From DASSWB01 sp035705495 (GTDB lineage Bacteria > Bacteroidota > Bacteroidia > Flavobacteriales > Flavobacteriaceae): 9,201 nt of DNA. The stretch covers positions 1 to 9,201 of the forward strand of contig DASSWB010000118.1 in NCBI GenBank assembly GCA_035705495.1, in the 5' to 3' direction. Position numbers and translations under genes: made by a program. The notes beneath the pieces were generated by a model. That model saw only the letters and a list, made by a program, of their open reading frames with translations, did no database searches and was not told the origin of the DNA. This document shows positions 6,241 through 9,201 of the stretch, in pieces; the first letter of the stretch is position 1, and each line of letters begins with the position of its first letter.

Positions 6241-7473
6241 TTAATCTTTATGTTTTGGATAGCATATATAATTTTTGGTGACTGTTTTCGATAAGGCTTT
6301 CAGGTTCAATTGATCTGAAGCTTTTGCCACGTCTGCAATTTTTCCTTTTTCAAAAAGAATATTTATATTTTGCAAATAGGGGTCGTATGCGAGATTTGAT
6401 ACTTCCCCAGAAAATACAAAATAGGAAGCTTCATAAGCCGTGATATTATATTTCTGCTGAAGTAAATTCTTGTGTTTTTCAAGCTTTTCGGGATTGATTG
6501 GCTTTTTTTTCAATTTTACTTTTAAAAGTTTTCGGTTGATGATCATTTCACAGAGATTGCTCAGCACAAAATCTTCATGATGCATCCATTCTTTCATTGC
6601 TGAAATAATATCGAAATCATCCAAGGTTGCAAACACCTCAAGAGTTTCCGCATTAAAATTTTCAGCATTGATTTTATTTTTTAGAAAATAAGAAAGCGCC
6701 GTACTTGCCGGTAATGTGTTTCCTTGTTCTACAAGTTCTTTGGCCCTTTTCAAAACGCGAATCAATAATTGTTCGGCCGCCAAGCTCGTTTTATGCAAAT
6801 ACACTTGCCAATACATAAGTCGGCGCGCCACCAGGAATTTTTCAACGGAATAAATTCCCTTTTCTTCGATGACCAATTGATCGTCGACAACATTCAACAT
6901 GGTAATTAATCGCTCACTATTGATGTTTCCTTCTGCTGCACCCGTATAAAAACTATCGCGTTTCAAATAATCCAGCCGATCCATATCCAACTGACTCGTG
7001 ATGAGCTGATGGAAAAAATTCCGATGGTAACATCCTGTGAAAATTTCTATAGAAGTGGATAACGCATTGTTAAATTCGGCATTCATTTCATGCATAAACA
7101 ACAACGAAATTTTTTCATGCGTCACGCCTTCCACAATGCTGTGTTCCATGGCATGGGAAAACGGACCATGACCTATATCGTGCAATAAAATCGAAATCTG
7201 AAGGGCTTCTTCTTCCGTTTTGGAAATCTCAACCCCTTTGATCCTTAAAACGTGGATTGCTTTTTGCATGAGATGCATACATCCAATGGCATGCTGAAAA
7301 CGCGTATGATGCGCACCGGGATAAACGAGATAAGAAAGTCCCATTTGAGAAATCCTTCTCAGTCTTTGAAAATATTTATGCTGTATTATATTGAAAATGC
7401 ATCCGTTGGGAATGGTAATAAATCCGTAAATTGGATCGTTCAATATCTTGAGCTTGCTTTGCGGGTTCAACAC
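6241..7473 (-). CDS. HD-domain phosphohydrolase (SAMHD1/dNTPase-like family)
   Basis: This is a cytoplasmic HD-superfamily metal phosphohydrolase of about 410 residues. Numbered from the GTG at 7473, it shows the family start KLKILNDPIYGFI, FQRLRRISQMG, then the HD ligands: His61 in HHTRFQHAIG, His98-Asp99 in LLHDIGHGPFSHAME, and Asp165 in LDMDRLDYLKRDS. This set and order match SAMHD1-type and dGTPase-like enzymes, which cleave (deoxy)nucleoside triphosphates; the substrate here is not known. The C-terminal part (about 220-410) is mainly helical with Lys-rich stretches. An ATG at 7506 would add MYICLLINDLLV, but the best promoter element of the region overlaps those codons, so the GTG at 7473 or TTG at 7470 is the likelier start. 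It diverges from porX and lies 24 nt before lpxD on the same strand, so it probably heads the lipid A operon. Confidence 0.88.
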   Translation of the reverse strand: MLNPQSKLKILNDPIYGFITIPNGCIFNIIQHKYFQRLRRISQMGLSYLVYPGAHHTRFQHAIGCMHLMQKAIHVLRIKGVEISKTEEEALQISILLHDIGHGPFSHAMEHSIVEGVTHEKISLLFMHEMNAEFNNALSTSIEIFTGCYHRNFFHQLITSQLDMDRLDYLKRDSFYTGAAEGNINSERLITMLNVVDDQLVIEEKGIYSVEKFLVARRLMYWQVYLHKTSLAAEQLLIRVLKRAKELVEQGNTLPASTALSYFLKNKINAENFNAETLEVFATLDDFDIISAMKEWMHHEDFVLSNLCEMIINRKLLKVKLKKKPINPEKLEKHKNLLQQKYNITAYEASYFVFSGEVSNLAYDPYLQNINILFEKGKIADVAKASDQLNLKALSKTVTKNYICYPKHKD

Positions 7474-7495
7474 GAGTAAATCATTAATTAATAAA

Positions 7496-7524
7496 CAAAT
7501 ATACATATATGAACAATATCAAAA
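7496..7524 (-). promoter_or_regulatory. Candidate promoter of the HD-domain gene, overlapping the porX start
   Basis: The minus strand has TATATTTG (7503-7496), an exact TAnnTTTG match, preceded by TTTTG (7524-7520) with a 16-nt spacer, close to the flavobacterial TTG-N17-23-TAnnTTTG pattern. Transcription would begin near 7490, some 15-20 nt before the GTG/TTG start codons at 7473/7470. The upstream half lies inside the first codons of porX. Confidence 0.5.
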
Positions 7525-9059
7525 TACTGTGGGTAGATGATGAAATTGATCTTTTAAAACCGCATATCCTTTTTTTGGAAAGTAAAAATTATTCGGTTAC
7601 GAAATGTCAAAGCGGAACGGAAGCATTGGATTTATTGGAAACAGAAAATTTTGACATTGTTTTTTTAGATGAAAATATGCCCGGTTTGACAGGTTTGGAA
7701 ACCTTGGCAGGAATCAAAGAGAAAAAAGCGACACTTCCCGTGGTCATGATCACCAAAAGCGAAGAAGAATTGATTATGGAAGAAGCAATTGGTTCAAAAA
7801 TAGCGGATTACCTAATCAAACCCGTGAATCCGAACCAGATTCTTTTAAGTATCAAAAAAAACTTGGACCACTCCCGATTGGTTTCAGAAAAAACGACTTC
7901 CAATTATCAACAGGAATTCAGAAAGATCGCGATGGATATTTCCATGATCAATAGTTATGAGGAATGGGCCGAATTTTATAAGAAATTGATTTTTTGGGAA
8001 CTGGAATTGGAAAATATCAGCGATTTGGGAATGGTGGAAATTTTGGAATCCCAAAAAACCGAAGCGAACAGCCAATTTTTTAAATTCATAGAAAAGAATT
8101 ACGAAGACTGGTTTGATAAAAATGCGGAGGCACCAGTTATGTCCCATACTCTTTTTAAAGAGAAAGTCTTGCCTGAAATGAGTTCAGATCAACCCACCTT
8201 GCTCGTTGTTATTGACAACTTGCGTTACGACCAATGGAAAGCTTTTGAACCTATTGTAAATAATTATTTCAAAAAAGACAAAGAAGAAGCTTTTTACAGT
8301 ATTCTCCCCACAGCGACGCAATATGCCCGAAATGCTATTTTCTCTGGATTAATGCCCAGTGAAATGGAAAAACAATATCCGAATTATTGGCTGAATGATA
8401 CTGATGATGGAGGAAAAAACATGTATGAAAACGAATTTCTACAGGCACAATTAAAGAGATTGGGATTAAATATTAAGTGCGAATATCACAAAATCACCAA
8501 TGTGAAGGCCGGAAAGAAATTGGTTGAAAATTTTAAATCTCAAAAAAACAATGATCTCACGGTAGTGGTTTACAATTTTGTTGATATGCTTTCCCATTCC
8601 AAAACCGAAATGGAAGTGATCAAAGAATTGGCATCCAATGATAAATCATACCGATCACTGACTCAAAGTTGGTTCAAGAATTCCCCTTTATTGGAAATTA
8701 TTCAGGAAGCACAGCAATTAGGATTTAAACTTTTGCTTACCACGGACCACGGAACTATTAATGTGAAAAATCCGTCGAAAGTTATTGGAGACAAGCAGAC
8801 GAGTCTCAATTTAAGATATAAAACAGGAAAAAGTCTGACTTATGAAGCCAAGGAAGTCTATGCGGCAACCAATCCCAAGAAAATTCATTTACCAACGATT
8901 AATATGAGCAGCTCTTTCATTTTTGCGAAAGGCGATTTATTTTTCGCCTATCCTAATAATTATAACCATTATGTAAGTTATTATAGAAATACGTATCAGC
9001 ACGGAGGTGTATCTTTGGAAGAAATGATTATCCCATTTGTTGTTTTATCACCGCGATAA
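7509..9059 (+). CDS. porX: PorX response regulator with PglZ domain (type IX secretion regulation)
   Basis: This is a 516-residue cytoplasmic protein. Residues 1-120 form a receiver domain: acidic Asp10/Asp11, phospho-acceptor Asp54 in FLDENMPG, Thr82, and Lys104-Pro105. A helical linker follows (about 130-220). The rest (about 228-516) is a PglZ domain of the alkaline phosphatase superfamily, with metal-site residues in VIDNLRYDQW (Asp236), LPTATQYAR (Thr268/Thr270), FVDMLSHS (Asp359, His363), TTDHG (Asp413, His414) and QHGG (His498), so the zinc site looks intact. In Porphyromonas gingivalis PorX works with the sensor PorY and the ECF factor SigP to control type IX secretion, and its PglZ domain has been reported to be a zinc phosphodiesterase acting on oligonucleotides. 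By inference this genome has the same secretion system, although no por/gld structural gene is in view. It diverges from the HD-domain gene and precedes tsaE by 81 nt. Confidence 0.95.
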   Translation: MNNIKILWVDDEIDLLKPHILFLESKNYSVTKCQSGTEALDLLETENFDIVFLDENMPGLTGLETLAGIKEKKATLPVVMITKSEEELIMEEAIGSKIADYLIKPVNPNQILLSIKKNLDHSRLVSEKTTSNYQQEFRKIAMDISMINSYEEWAEFYKKLIFWELELENISDLGMVEILESQKTEANSQFFKFIEKNYEDWFDKNAEAPVMSHTLFKEKVLPEMSSDQPTLLVVIDNLRYDQWKAFEPIVNNYFKKDKEEAFYSILPTATQYARNAIFSGLMPSEMEKQYPNYWLNDTDDGGKNMYENEFLQAQLKRLGLNIKCEYHKITNVKAGKKLVENFKSQKNNDLTVVVYNFVDMLSHSKTEMEVIKELASNDKSYRSLTQSWFKNSPLLEIIQEAQQLGFKLLLTTDHGTINVKNPSKVIGDKQTSLNLRYKTGKSLTYEAKEVYAATNPKKIHLPTINMSSSFIFAKGDLFFAYPNNYNHYVSYYRNTYQHGGVSLEEMIIPFVVLSPR

Positions 9060-9140
9060 AATTGGGATAAATTCCGCAAAGCAATATGAAAAAATGAATT
9101 TTTTAAGACTGAAAAAATCTTATAAATAACAAATTCCTGA

Positions 9141-9201
9141 ATGGAAATAGAATATAAAATTTCAGAAATCAAAGAAGTCGCAAGGCGTGTTATTCAGAAT
9201 G
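9141..9201 (+). CDS. tsaE: Probable TsaE (tRNA t6A synthesis ATPase), N-terminal fragment cut by right edge
   Basis: The ATG at 9141 opens a frame that runs to the window end and encodes MEIEYKISEIKEVARRVIQN. This resembles the first strand and helix of TsaE, just before the Walker A loop, which lies beyond the edge. TsaE is the P-loop ATPase that with TsaB and TsaD makes N6-threonylcarbamoyladenosine on ANN-decoding tRNAs. The call also rests on my recollection that tsaE commonly follows porX in Flavobacteriia. With only 20 residues visible it is a probable call. Only AT-only inverted repeats lie in the 81-nt gap after porX, so cotranscription is likely. Confidence 0.65.
   Translation, partial: MEIEYKISEIKEVARRVIQN

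Noticed and set aside
9043..9061. Inverted repeat TTTTATC-ACCGC-GATAAAA spanning the porX stop codon, with AT-only inverted repeats further on (about 9090-9125), as a terminator before tsaE
   Set aside because: The stems are short and almost wholly A/T, and no proper T-tract follows the first one. Read-through into tsaE seems more likely than termination.

Overview
The window reads as chromosomal DNA of a Bacteroidota bacterium, most likely a member of the Flavobacteriia. The grounds are the AT-rich composition, the LpxC-FabZ gene fusion, a PorX gene (the response regulator of the type IX secretion system), the near absence of Shine-Dalgarno sequences before clear starts, and TAnnTTTG-type promoter elements at plausible positions.

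Left edge (1-1102). A minus-strand gene runs off the left end. Its first 151 codons match the N-terminal DUF4145-type region of large type I restriction-like DEAD/DEAH helicase/nuclease proteins (HsdR-like). Between it and the next gene lie about 650 bases without an intact long gene. This stretch holds a plus-strand relic of the N-terminal domain of a Bacteroidota ribonuclease HI (caulimovirus viroplasmin fold) and a small cluster of imperfect direct repeats. It looks like a scar between core and accessory DNA.

Centre (1103-7473, all minus strand). A tight operon-like run of seven genes reads in the order HD-domain phosphohydrolase, lpxD, lpxC-fabZ fusion, lpxA, efp, a second lpxD-like acyltransferase, and a small NTF2/SnoaL-like protein. 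Three junctions are stop/start overlaps (8, 4 and 8 nt) and the others have gaps of 9 to 24 nt. LpxA, LpxC and LpxD catalyse the first three steps of lipid A synthesis, and FabZ dehydrates the same 3-hydroxyacyl-ACP pool that LpxA and LpxD draw on. EF-P is a translation factor placed inside the run. The second LpxD-like protein keeps the catalytic-type His but differs at positions expected to contact substrate.

Right (7509-9201, plus strand). porX diverges from the HD gene across a very short region, so the HD-gene promoter appears to overlap the porX start codon. It is followed by the first 20 codons of a probable tsaE (tRNA t6A synthesis ATPase), cut by the right edge.

Most of the window is conserved core genome. 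The less ordinary points are the compact divergent promoter, a possible leaderless lpxD transcript, the divergent LpxD paralog, the rnhA relic, and the restriction-like gene beside the operon end. I do not see convincing evidence of an undescribed multi-gene system wholly inside the window.
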